Below, piece after piece: positions 34,121 to 45,225 of a stretch of 64,000 nucleotides of DNA; the first letter of the stretch is position 1, and each line of letters opens with the position of its first letter. The notes under the pieces were generated by a model that saw nothing but the letters and a program-made list of their open reading frames with translations, had not been told where the DNA came from and did no database searches. Location: the NCBI RefSeq assembly GCF_008831285.2, contig NC_045138.2, forward strand, positions 18,757,934 to 18,821,933, read 5' to 3'. A program made the position numbers and the translations under genes. The DNA comes from Nymphaea colorata. Lineage: Eukaryota; Streptophyta; Magnoliopsida; Nymphaeales; Nymphaeaceae.

Positions 34121-37100
34121 TTAAGCAGCAGCAACACCAGCATCTTTGATGGTCTCACGCCAGGCATACTCCCTTGCTCCATCTTTATCCACAATCTTGA
34201 TCACAAAATTAGGTGGGGCGACAACCAGTCTCGACCAAATCTCCATTATGCACTTGTCTATGAGGTCAACAGCCTCCTCCACGGACATGCCACTGTGATA
34301 GTGTCTGTCCATCATTGACAGGCAGAAATAGGAACCGTAACCAAATGCACCTTTCTGGATCTTGTGGAGAGTGGCAATGTAGTCGATATAATACAGAGAT
34401 GGGCCAGTTTCTTTGTCATATCCAGCAAGAAGAATATTTACGAAGTATGGATTCTAACCAACGAAAAAAGTAGAAGACACTAGTGAGAAGTGAATATAAA
34501 AGTTATATTCATAATTCTAACTATCACAATGATAATACAGAATTACAAGCACAAATGTCACAAATCAGCAGGCAAACATTCTACAGGCTACAGCATTTCT
34601 GAAAGAAAGAAAAGCCGCTGACTCCTCCAGCCCCTTTTCTGCTTTACGGGTGAAATTGCTTAGAGTTACACAGGCTCACCAAACATGCCATTACAAAAAT
34701 ACAAGGAAACTTCATTTCTGATGAAATTGATGTGATGCAAAAGAAAGAAGGGCAAAAAGGGTCAGGAGACAAGCTTACAAAGATAGTCACATGCATGAAG
34801 TACACCAAATAAAACTGGTACGTAAGAGACACATGGTAGCCAAAAACACAAAAGAAAATGAAAAGCAAAAAAAAAAATGTACAGCAAGTTTTTCCAAGTT
34901 AGTAACATGAGATGAATATCCATTAACACTCTACTAGATGAAAAAGTAACCAGCCCAACCAGTGAATGAAGCTAAGCTTCCAGACTATTTGAACTGCAAA
35001 GGTGAGGACTTTGCTTAGGTGCACGAAATCACTGCCCCACTAAAGAAAAGATTAGTCAGTTTTATGAGCAACAGAACTTAACAGACTTGGTATAAACTGT
35101 AAATCCACATGCAATCAATTGATCTATCCAACCTCCATGCTGAACATTAAGCATGCTGGCATCACATTCCAGTCAAGAGCTTATATACAGTCCAAGACTT
35201 GGAGTATGGTTTAGAAAATCTTCGACAAGGCCCTCTAAGAGATGTCTACTACTTCAACAACATCAAAGCCAACACAAATCAGACTCTTCTGAAGATCAAA
35301 ATGGTTGTGTGCTCTATCTTATGACTGGAGATTTTGTCAGGGAATGCATTCTGGCATCATTGTTCAGAGAAGCTGGGGAATCTCCAGTATCAATAGTCAT
35401 TGTGCAGACATCAAAGAGGAATTTGTGGACTTTAGAGTGCCACTACAGATGTGATATGCCCGTTCCTCATAAGAAGATTAATACTTTGAAATACCAAGCA
35501 AAAACCATAGTGAATATCTCAACTATCAGACACAACATGAAGATATAAGAATAGCATTTATTGATGCCCATTGGTATCTAAAATAACTTATAGCAGACAA
35601 GGTAAAACTTTAATATATATAAGGACAATGCTAGTAATACAAATATATGCCACAGTGTTTTCTTCATTGACAATACCACTAAGAATTATGTTCCAGTGTT
35701 AAAACTATTTGCAAAAAATGCACGATCTTAATTGTAGACAATTAGGATGAGATAAATTTCAACATCTTCCACTTTACTTACTAGCATCCCTACATCCTTC
35801 TCAGATCAGCCATTGTAGATAGTAGATACCATAACCATCCTTAACACCTAATCGGTTAATCCTTAGTCTCATAGCGGTTAAGTCCGTGTAGCTATGACTT
35901 CGAAAGGTGTAACACCCTGGCTGATGAGATATCTATAAAGGCCCACATAAACAATATTGGGCATCAAAAGCACACTGCAGGAAATTCAGATAGCATGGCA
36001 ATTTGTTGTATGAAATCTCTTGCTAGTTGCTATTGCCCCTTAGACAAATGATTCATTATATAAATCAGTCCCCAGGAATCATTATCATTGATAAGGAATA
36101 ATAGACTTCCTATCTACAACGGTAAAATCAAATACCAATCAGAAATTGGCGACACAAACTGCCCGTGCTCAAAACATGGAAACACACCAGGACGTAAACA
36201 AGATGATCAAAATATTATTAACTCATCCTAGTGTTGAAAAGCTAATTATTAATAAACTCTCCTGTTTCCAAGGACGAACCCAAAAAACCTGAAAGAAGAT
36301 CAAGACAGTACCTCACCGAACAAGAGGATAGTAATTTGCACGAGGTTCAGGAAACTAATCTGTCACGCCTAACTAAATAAAACTTAAGGACATTAACTTC
36401 AAATATATTTTACAAATGAGCGCACTCTCGCTTCCTGTTTCTTCAATGATATCGAAATTAACACAAAAGGAAAACCAGGACCATTACATTGTCAAAAGAG
36501 ACCCAAGAAAACCACTATCATCTTTACAATGTCGAAATTGATAAAATAAGAATCCTTCAAGATCGCACTTTGTGACCGACAAAAACTAACAATGATGAGA
36601 AAAGAAGTTTCTATTTACAATTTTTGTTCAAATTACGTTTACAATGTCGAAATTGATAAAATAATAAACCCTCAAGATTGCACTTTGTGAATGAGAGAAG
36701 AAGTTTCTATTTACAGTTTTTGTTCGAATCTAAAAGAAATTTCATCCACCTAGATTATCAAGTCAGCAACAGATAGAAAGGAAGGGCAGAATAGACGGAT
36801 TTGAAAAACCTTCAAATGAAAATAAGCTGAGTAGGGCATTAAAACGCCAAAAGTAAAATACCTTTCTCAGTGCAGTAGCGAGCTCGCCTCGGGTGAAATT
36901 TGCTGCTGCTGCAGTAGTTAGAGGGATCCCGTTGCGGAATTGGTAGAGATGGACGTTCTTCTGGATGTATTCCGTAAATTGAACCCTAAAATTGATACCC
37001 ACGTTCGATGAACAAACAGAAGTAAGTCCACAAACTAGCACCAGATTTACTCTTTCTCAAGAACAAAAAGTTAAAATGAACTCAAAATCAGCAACCCAAA

Positions 37101-37412
37101 AACCTAAAATCCAAAAATGTCCTCAATAAGCAAGAATGCCCAAATACATGAAAATGTATAGAACTCACCCAACTTCGTTCATGATCATCCGAAGAAATCC
37201 CTCAAACCCAAAAGGCCAAAAAACATAACCAACACACACATACACACACAGATAGAAAGAGACATGTCGCCGCTAGCGCCCATGAGTTTGTGGGAATCGA
37301 GAATCATGATCTTGTCCTCGTTTGACTTGTGTACCAGTATGCTGTTCACCGCCGAAGTGTCGGCGGCAATGACCGCGAACCCATCGCCCACCAGCCCAAA
37401 CACACACTCCAT
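34121..37412 (-). CDS. PBD1: 20S proteasome subunit beta type-2 (beta-4, PBD)
   Basis: Non-catalytic beta subunit of the 20S core. Three exons: 37412-37264 ([20 protein letters not shown] to LMGASGD), 36985-36862 ([16 protein letters not shown] to ELATALRK) and 34453-34121 (from [39 protein letters not shown]). With these junctions the phases match and the product is 201 residues; the family has about 204. The missing three fall at the exon 1/2 junction, where relatives have GEPGDRVQF and here SGD-M-VQF would be read. Other donors a few codons further on (GTGTATG) would give a longer junction. The upstream in-frame Met at 37574 is unlikely, since family members begin at MECVFG. Confidence 0.92.
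34454..36861 (-). other. Large second intron of the proteasome gene
   Basis: About 2.4 kb between ELATALRK and NPYF. No gene is visible in it. It carries a tandem duplication at 36523-36735, given separately. Confidence 0.75.
36523..36735. repeat. 115-bp tandem duplication inside the proteasome intron
   Basis: Two copies start with TTTACAATGTCGAAATTG at 36523 and 36638. They share TCAAGAT, GCACTTTGTGA and GAAGTTTCTATTTACA blocks and differ by a few substitutions and small gaps, so the event is fairly recent. Confidence 0.8.
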
Positions 37413-39754
37413 TTTCCCCTTCCCTTCTTTTCTCTCTCGCTCTCTGTCCCTCTCTCTCCGCGCAGAGTCTTGGCCTCTGTGATTTATATCGAAAGCTCTT
37501 TTGCTTCCTGTCTTGGTGAAGAAGAAAGATGTGGATTGATCTTGTGGGAGTTGTTGGGCTTCTGTATCATACAAGTCGTTTTTTGTTTAAATCCAACAGT
37601 TATCTAGATCCCTCTGCTTGGTATTCTTAAAACATGGGTCGGACTTACAGTTTCAGGTGCTGTTTTTTCGAAGGGAAATTGTAGAATTTTAGAATTAAAA
37701 TTTGTACTTATAATGAAATGAAAATTACCTTATCAACAAAAGAATTTTGATTATGAAATTATACGTTTTTTTTAAAACAAAATTTCAGAAGAGTGATTCA
37801 TTCTATTTTAGAGGGTGGAATTATGATGATAGAATTTTAAAATTTTTAAGAACACATGTCACGATGGTTTAAATTGTCAATCATAAAATTTTAATTTCTT
37901 GTTTTATCAAACACATTACACAAAAGAAAATTAAAACTGAAATTTTCATTTTAATTGACGAGGAGTTCACAAATTTTAATCAGCATATATTTGAATGGCA
38001 GGAGTTGTGTCTGAACAGAAGGTGAATGATCACTTCTATGTTCATTCCCCTTTCCATCGAGAGAAATATCTAATTTATTTTTGTTTTTGTTTATATGTTG
38101 ATTTTAAGTCTCACAAAGTAGAGAGAGAAAGAAAAGAGTGAATATTTTTATTTGTTTATATTTTCAATATGTTTTGAGAAATATTTTTCTTCATTATAAA
38201 GGGAAAAATGTTTTTTTAATTCATGCTTTTTTTCATATGTTTTATCATGTATTTTAAAAAGAGATAAAACAGAGGAGAGAGAGATATAAAGAGACTTTTA
38301 GAAAAGTATCTAAACAAGATTATTCAAATGATAGTTTAAGAATTGGATTATCCACATGCAACCGGGTTACTATCCTCTTGCTCTCTCTTTATTTCTATTT
38401 TTTGCCAAACGATCTAATTAACTACTTTTAAAAACTTGGTGAAACATGAAAAACCGTTCTCTACTTGTTTACATGTGCTTGTTTATATACTCAAAGTTGT
38501 TCTGTTCTTGCGGATGCCTTCTTTTGATACACGAAAGAAGACGTCTTTTTTGCTTACATACTGGACACAATGCATCGGGGATACGCCTGTTGGTACTTCT
38601 ACACCGGGCGTTTGGGAGCGAAGGTAGAGGTGTTGACGACCGCCAACTTTTTGTAAATGCAGGAAAAAGTCCATAACCACCTGTTCCCATTGCTCTACTT
38701 CAAATTTATACCATAAACGGTTCAATTCTTCTAAAAAGAAATACATAAATCTTAAATAGTTTTTCATGTCTACATTTACCAAAAAGATTATCCTCTTCAA
38801 AAGATTGAGCATCAAAATGAAATATCACATCAAAAAATCCTTAGATAGCCTCAAAAACCGATGTTTAGATACATTAATTAAGTTACAATAAGTTTCAAGT
38901 TTTACTTCATTGCATTGGAGAACTTGAATCACTCGTTGAGCTTCTCACAACACCAATAATGGTTTCACAACACGTTTGATTATTTGTACAAATGCACATC
39001 CACAAGCACATGCACGAAAATGAGCATGGTATTGAATACTTAAATTCGTTCTAAATTGTGCACTTGATACCTAATAAAGGATGAAAGCCATTTAACGTTA
39101 CAAACACAGTCGCCTCATCTTAGACTGAATAAGACCTAAATCCTGGTAAGAGCTTTACCTTAGAAAGACTGTATGTTGCTTAAGAAATGCCTTCTCAGTC
39201 TGCAAAAATTTCAGGAACAACAATCAATATGCTGACACTTACTGGAAAGAAATTATTTGTAAACGACGCTTGAGAAAATAAAGACATATATACGTGGGGA
39301 GGAAAAGAGGCAGAGGCCCAAAAGAGGCAGGCCATGTGGCAGTGAGCCTGTGAAGATGTGGTCACGACAGTTTAAAAGAAAGAGAGACAAAGAGACTGCG
39401 CATGAACGAGAGGGGAAATACCAATGGCAGTTAAGAATCGGCAGAGATGGATGACGGGATGTCGGTGGGCTGGTAGCTAGATGCTGGATGTCGGATGGTG
39501 GAATCATGGAGCTGAAGGACGGTGGAGCTGTCATGCTGCTGTGCGGCGCAGCGGCGCTTGCGATGACTGGTGAGGATGGTCGACAGAGGAGAGAGAGAGA
39601 GAGAAAAGTCAAAGAATCGAAACTCGAAAGGAAAACGCCGGGTGAACACCGAACGCTCAATGTAAAACTTTTTACCCAAACCGGTGAATCGGTTTGAATA
39701 ACTTGGTGTAGTGCCTTATTTCAAATGCATAAACGAGTTGAATTTCTAAAACTC

Positions 39755-39850
39755 GAATTCGATTCGTTTATTTTTTCTCGTATCGTTGTTGCAAGCTCGC
39801 ACTTGATTCGTTTATTTTTTCGAGTATCATTGTAAGCTTAAACTCGACTC
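39755..39850. repeat. Short tandem duplication, about 48-bp unit
   Basis: GATTCGTTTATTTTTT followed by TCG and ATCG/ATCATTG occurs twice, starting near 39762 and 39806. It lies in a region whose ACTCG/CGAGT words suggest an old non-autonomous DNA transposon. Confidence 0.5.
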
Positions 39851-40654
39851 GTTTATAAATGAGTTGAGCTTGACTCTAGTTTTTTTAGCGAATTTGAGAA
39901 CCCAAGTTGGCTTGACTCCTTGTGCTTACTGAACAAAAAAATTGATCGTAGCCAGCTGTGAACTAAGTCATTACAGCCAACCCACATAATATGTGCTCGT
40001 TGAGGTTGGTTTGGGAATGAAACCATCTACAAACCCAAACTTAACTTATTCTTCTCGTTAGAATTCAATTACACATCTTCATGGCCTTCACCATGTTGAA
40101 TAGATGCCACCACAATAATACACACGGCTGCCCTTAGGCGTTGATCGCAGGAATGGAAAAGAACAACATTATCATCACTCAATAAAAGTATATATATATA
40201 TACACATACATACATACTTTACTTGATTGTTTTTGTTTGCATCAAATGCATACAAGACACAAAATCATAACCCTGGGCACAAAATCTAAAGCACTAGTAA
40301 GAGACTTGATTATGACCTTCCAATAGGAGGTATCCTATAAATTTGACTCATCGAGCACATTATTCCATTTTATTAATGAAATGACACACATTTAAAGAGA
40401 TTGTTTTAGTGAATCTAATACTCAAAGACAAGAAAACACACACACCAGCACCACGGGTTATGTGCACACACTTGTGATCAAAAGGTGATTATGAAAAAGT
40501 TAAAAAAGTTTAAAATATACATTTTTTTTATAAAAAAATTCAATAACATGTGAAACCCCCAAACTCATTTTTTTTCCTCCCTTTTTTGTGTGGGTTTCAA
40601 CAAATTAATGACCCCAACAAAGTTTAAATATAATGCCTACGGAGCTGTAGTAGG

Positions 40655-40715
40655 GAAGGACAGTGTATCAGTGTATGTATGTTGTTTGGCGATGGCGAGA
40701 AATATTGGGTGCTCC
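40655..40715 (-). pseudogene. DUF247 C-terminal fragment, degenerate
   Basis: On the minus strand ATTTCTCGCCATC to TGTCCTTCCCTACTAC resembles the end of DUF247 exon 2, where the whole copy at 45-46.7 kb has TVLPYYKRR. Part reads YTVLPYYSSV but needs a frame change within the hydrophobic stretch. Only the membrane-anchor end is recognisable. Confidence 0.45.
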
Positions 40716-41109
40716 ATTCATGAGTTTACTTTTTAGTGCTCAATCCTTGAGAATTTCATGCCGGCATGTCGGCATCAATGAAAAAATCCTATAGCATTTC
40801 CGTGCGCCCAAAGAAAAAACTCCGAGCCCGACGAATGTGTGCAAAGAGTTATCCAAGACAAATGTAAATCTATCAAAGACTGCAACTAAAAACTTGAAAC
40901 CCCCCAGATATGAACATGACTTGCTGAGTACATTGTTTTGCTGATTTCACTCTTTATTATTTGCCCCATACAACACAGAGCACCCACAAAAGCAATACTT
41001 GATGTCATCTCTACCGCTGGGTTCTGACAAATGGCTCCAACAAAAACTTGTATTCACAGTCGCATTCTGCCGCGCGACCTGATCTGCAAGTTACTTATAC
41101 TCCGCCAGT

Positions 41110-41190
41110 TCAGGCGCCATTTTGCCGGTAGTAGGGGACAACAGTGTATACCGTCTGGAGGATGGTGAGAAATATGAGGAGCAGGATCAC
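41110..41190 (-). pseudogene. DUF247 C-terminal fragment
   Basis: The minus strand reads VILLLIFLTILQTVYTVVPY then YRQNGA and a stop, the membrane anchor and end of a DUF247 protein (compare ITIVQTAYTVLPYYKRR in the whole copy). A stop lies just upstream in the same frame and no further DUF247 sequence was found. It is a detached tail of exon 2. Confidence 0.7.
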
Positions 41191-42501
41191 AATAACTCAT
41201 TTTTTCTTTAACAGAAAACCAAAAGCGAACATGAATGACACGGTTTCAAGAATTATTTATAGAGACTGGAAAAGGGGCAAACCTTTGAATCTTTGATCTT
41301 AAAACTGTTGAAAAATATAAAATGATATTAATAGGAAGAAAAATTTAACATGGAACAATATTTTATTTGCCCATGGAAGCGCATGTCAATCTCTTGTAGA
41401 TTGGCCATTACAGTCGGGATAGCTAGTTGTTTTAAGAAGAAGTTACAAGATATTCACTACAACCATGGAAGTCTTCATGCATAATCCTTGCCAACGCAAT
41501 GCCCTATTTTCTTTCATTCCCCATCAAACTGGAGGGGGTTCACTTAACTTAGTCCCAGTTTGTTGTCAAATCTTGTCAAAATGGATCGAGCCATTACTTT
41601 ATTGAGGAAGCCAGCAATCTGTTCGTCGTCTGAAGGTCTTTATTGAAGCAGAAATCTGCTTCACCAAAAACCTACTACGAGAAGTTTAACGTAGAGCAAT
41701 ATTTTATTTATCCATAGTTCCTTATTTTAAGGTATTTATTATAAGCATTAATAGCACAAAGATTCTTTTAATTGTACTTTGTTATTAAGAATTCCCGTAA
41801 TTTTTTATGTAAAGCACACGAACCAGTACCTGATTCTTTCTCTTGGATTTCACTAATTATAAACCGGAGATAGTCTTTTGGATAGAATTATATCTCATAA
41901 AAAGGCGGTGGTAAAACTTCTGAGAAGTTACTATGCGATCAAGGCAATGAAAAGGCATGACAACTTATCATCAAACAATTCTAATGAATTCATGTGTTTG
42001 TTACGCCCGATTTATTGTTCTCTGGTTCTGAGAATGCGTACCAAGGGTTTTCCCAGTACCTTGATGAAGATGTCATCCCCTAACTTCATTTTGTGGAGGT
42101 TTTTGGTTATAAAAAATGCTCTCCCTCCCTCTATCTCTTGTGGTATCTAGTCTCTAGTCCTTCCTTCTTCAGTAATACTGGTGGGCTTTCTACCTTCTTT
42201 AATCACATTTAATTGGAGCTTTCCTATTCGGGTCTATTTTTTTGCGATAGTAAGGCAGTTCTATATTATTGTAAGCAGGAGAAAAATGGAGAAGAGCGTG
42301 GAGGGTTTCCAACGCATATTCAGAAAATTCAGCCCGATTTGGGCAAGTCAGAGCGCTGTGCTGACTGATGGTTACGGTATTCTTTCGCATTGTGGTTGCA
42401 ATCTGATAGATTTTCAATCTTCTCTGTCACTGGCCAAAAAAGTACGACCTTGCTGGTGCTGATTTTGGTTCCCTGGTATTCGTTGGACGCCGTCTTTACG
42501 A

Positions 42502-42505
<4 letters not shown>

Positions 42506-42540
<35 letters not shown>

Positions 42541-42551
42541 GATATATATAT

Positions 42552-42591
<40 letters not shown>

Positions 42592-42610
42592 AAGAGAGAG
42601 AGAGAGAGAG
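42506..42610. repeat. Compound microsatellite (CT)n(AT)n(AG)n, self-complementary
   Basis: CT runs, then AT runs, a second CT/AT block, then an AG run. The CT and AG arms are complementary and flank an AT centre, so the strand can fold into a long hairpin. Such tracts are unstable and often misassembled. Confidence 0.85.
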
Positions 42611-42630
42611 TATGGGGAGACAGAGACTGG

Positions 42631-42930
42631 TCCCAATTCTCCTATGCCCAAGTACAGAAGGCAAAAGGTTCAGTGTGTTGGACACAAAAAACACCAAGAG
42701 ACGTTCTCCCAATTCTTCTGTGCCCAACTATGGAAGGCCAAAAGTTCCTAGTGTTTTGAACATAGAAAACACCAAAAGACGTTCCCCCAATTCTCCTGTG
42801 CCCAACTATGGAAGGCAAAAGGTTCCAAGTGTCTTGGACACATGCCAAAAAAACATTCTCCCAGTCCTCCTGTGTCCAAGTGTGGAAGGCAAAAGGTTCC
42901 AAATACCTTGAACACAAAAACACCAAGAGA
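42631..42930. repeat. Minisatellite, four copies of about 76 bp
   Basis: Units start with TCCCAATTCT-like sequence at 42631, 42707, 42785 and 42859 (periods 76, 78, 74). Each contains GTGCCCAA, GGAAGGCAAAAGGTTCC and a TTGGACACA/TTGAACAC end. More distant relatives continue to about 43110 (GTCCAAGTCTTGGACAC, GTCTTTGACACAAAA). The frames that run through it are by-products of the repeat, not a gene. Confidence 0.8.
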
Positions 42931-43600
42931 TAGAGAGAAAGAATGGTCCCAATTATGTTTGTAAGTCTTGGCCACAAAAGGAAAAAGTCCAGTGTTTTGG
43001 ACAAAAAACTGAAAGAGAATAGGAGAGAGAATATGTGATCCCTTTTTTTGTTTTGTCCAAGTCTTGGACACATGAGAAAAGGGGTCTCAGGTGTCTTTGA
43101 CACAAAACAGAGAGAGGGAGGAAGGGAGAGGTGCGAATTCATTTTTGTCCAAGGTTTCTTAGGACCATTTTCTTTTGTGTGCAACACGCCTTAGATATGA
43201 TCTCGATCTTTCTCTCGCTTTCTCTCTCGCTCTCTCTGTTTTTTGTGTTCAAGATGCTTGCAGCCTTTTTTCTTTTGTGTGCAAGACTCTGTTTTTGGAT
43301 TGGATATCACTACTACACAAACGTTACGTGTGGAATGTTTTATAAATTGTTGGTAAGCACAAAATTATGGTTCTAATCGGCCATGTTTCTTAAAATTGGC
43401 ATCTCTTGACGCGTAGGAAAAGATTAGTCTACTTATAAACTTTTTGAACAAATTAAAAGACTTGTTTGCGCTTCCAAACACACTCAAAAGTGGATTGTCT
43501 AGATGATGAATCATATGGACGACATTAGATTAACAGAACTTTGGATGAAAAGACGAAACTAAAATTGTACTAATTTTTCTTCATTGTCATTGCATATGCT

Positions 43601-43950
43601 CTCTCTCCTCCCCCACACCCTCTCCTCTGCCCTCCTCCTTCTCTTCGAAACAGCTAATTCTCTTTTTACCTTCACCTTTAATCAGTAGTGGTTGGTAATT
43701 TACCTGGCAGTCATAGTTCTTTTGCTATTAGTGGCATGCGAATGTTTTTTCTCTATTAGATGCATCATGAAGACGTCACTTACTTGCCACTCGTGGCCTT
43801 CCCTCCCCCACACCCTTTCCTCTACCCTCTCCCCGAGAGAGTTAATTCTCTTTTCACCTTTCACCTTTAGTCAGCAGTGGTTGGCAATTTACATGGCGGT
43901 CATAGCTCATTTACATTTGGTGGCAGGTTTAGGAGGAACACAATAATCGA
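43601..43950. repeat. Direct repeat of about 150 bp
   Basis: CTCCCCCACACCCT to GTGGTTGGTAATTTACCTGG and AGTCATAG at about 43608-43730 recurs at about 43804-43910 with moderate divergence. A weaker third copy of the CT-rich part appears near 44222-44265. TTAGATGCATC-TGAAG is also shared at 43756 and 43981. No coding content. Confidence 0.6.
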
Positions 43951-44604
43951 ATGTTTAGGAACACGGCAGTGAGTATTGCCTTAGATGCATCGTGAAGGCT
44001 GATGTCTACCTTGACCTTTGCATTAGCCACATGAGGACTTCTGTTTTGATTAGCTCTCTCTTACTTTTGTTCTTGCTTAGGTTTTTGTTTTTTTATGTTA
44101 TTTGTTATTGTTCTTTTTGCCAAGTTTTCTTTTATGCCTCTTTTATCTTCTTATTTTGCCTGTGTACAATGATGACACTTTGTCATCACATTTTGCTTTT
44201 ATTGAATTCGCATTTTGTCCGCACTCTCCTCCCCACTCTCTCTACACTGCTCTAGGAAGAGAGTTTTTACCTTGCTTGTGCGCAGATGCCTTCACGTTTA
44301 TTCCCCTTATGATTTGCACCATTAGTGGTCTCAGTCCTGTTAGAAAGTGCCAATATAAGTAGATTATAGCTAATATTTTGCGTATTCATAAGTTGGAACA
44401 AATACTATTTTATATATAGATATTGCTCGGACGTACAAATCCAATTAGTAAAAATTATGTCACTAAACAATCTTGTATAAAGATCAATGTCATGATCTCC
44501 CAGTTTAAAGACCAAAAAACTAAACTAATATAAAACAAATGATTCGAAAAATTAAATAATATTTAGAATATTATTTTACAAAAATGATTTCGGAATGGTC
44601 CCGT

Positions 44605-45225
44605 CCATATTGTCAATTTTATAGAAAAATGAAAGAACATGAAACTTGAGACCTATGCAAAGTAAATTTAACTTTCACAAAATGGGTGTCCCGCCAGGTC
44701 GACATGGCTGCAAAATCTGTTCCTTTGTAAAGCGATTCTGGAAGGACTACTTTGTAAAGGCTGCACAGAGTGTCAATAATATATATATATATAACGAAAT
44801 GGTATGAAACTGGGACTACCTTGCAATGTGGTCCATAATTAAAGCAGTGATTCTTGCAGAAGCCTAGAATGCATGTTATTTCGCACATATACAAATATCT
44901 CTGGCCATTCTCTTCCTCTGTGAGCGGAGCGAAGCCACTAGCAGTGGCATTTCTTGGTCTCGTGTAAGTCTTCCCTCATTTGTTCCCTAGTCCTCTGTCC
45001 CTCCATATCTGAGATAATGAGGCGACAGGAAGAAGAGACAACAATCAATATCAAAGAAGATGCCGCACCGACCAGCTGTTGGGCGGCAGATATCACAAAA
45101 GACTACAAAGAATATGCTGCTTCAGGGTCTCTTGCTGTTGCTGGTGGTGGCAGATCTCTTAAGTGCATCTTCAAATGGCCGCATGATCTTGAGAAACTTT
45201 TGGGGGAGGACATCTACCGTGAACC
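44605..45225 (+). repeat. Segmental duplication, copy 1 (partner 63449-64000)
   Basis: From CCATATTG onward the sequence matches 63449-64000 closely through the promoter and into the DUF247 coding start, and the match continues to the window edge. This copy has about 65 bases at 44806-44870 that the partner lacks, next to an AT-microsatellite difference. Confidence 0.9.

Larger units (their letters stand above)
37600..42500. other. Long AT-rich intergenic region
   Basis: No intact gene. A segment at about 39720-39900 carries repeated TTGATTCGTTTATTTTTTCGAG-like units and ACTCGACTCGTTTATAAATG, a look common in non-autonomous plant transposons, but no ends were defined. Two decayed DUF247 tails lie at 40655-40715 and 41110-41190. 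Confidence 0.45.

Noticed and set aside
37413-37574. Upstream in-frame Met for the proteasome subunit
   Set aside because: Known beta type-2 subunits begin at MECVFG. The upstream residues are Arg/Glu-rich from a CT/AG leader tract.
39253-39679. Ser/Pro/Leu-rich minus-strand frames
   Set aside because: Low-complexity TCTC/CCATC composition, competing frames of similar length and no conserved motif.
42631-42930. Spaced repeats that could suggest a CRISPR array
   Set aside because: Units are contiguous and diverged with no unique spacers, and this is a plant nuclear sequence.
42390-43187. Frames on both strands through the minisatellite (173 and 181 codons)
   Set aside because: Produced by a 76-bp repeat whose period is not a fixed multiple of three. 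The peptide has no recognisable domain.
44954-45016. Upstream Met as the start of the first DUF247 protein
   Set aside because: The extra 21 residues are not needed for the family, and the common duplicated start MRRQEEE is in good context in both copies.
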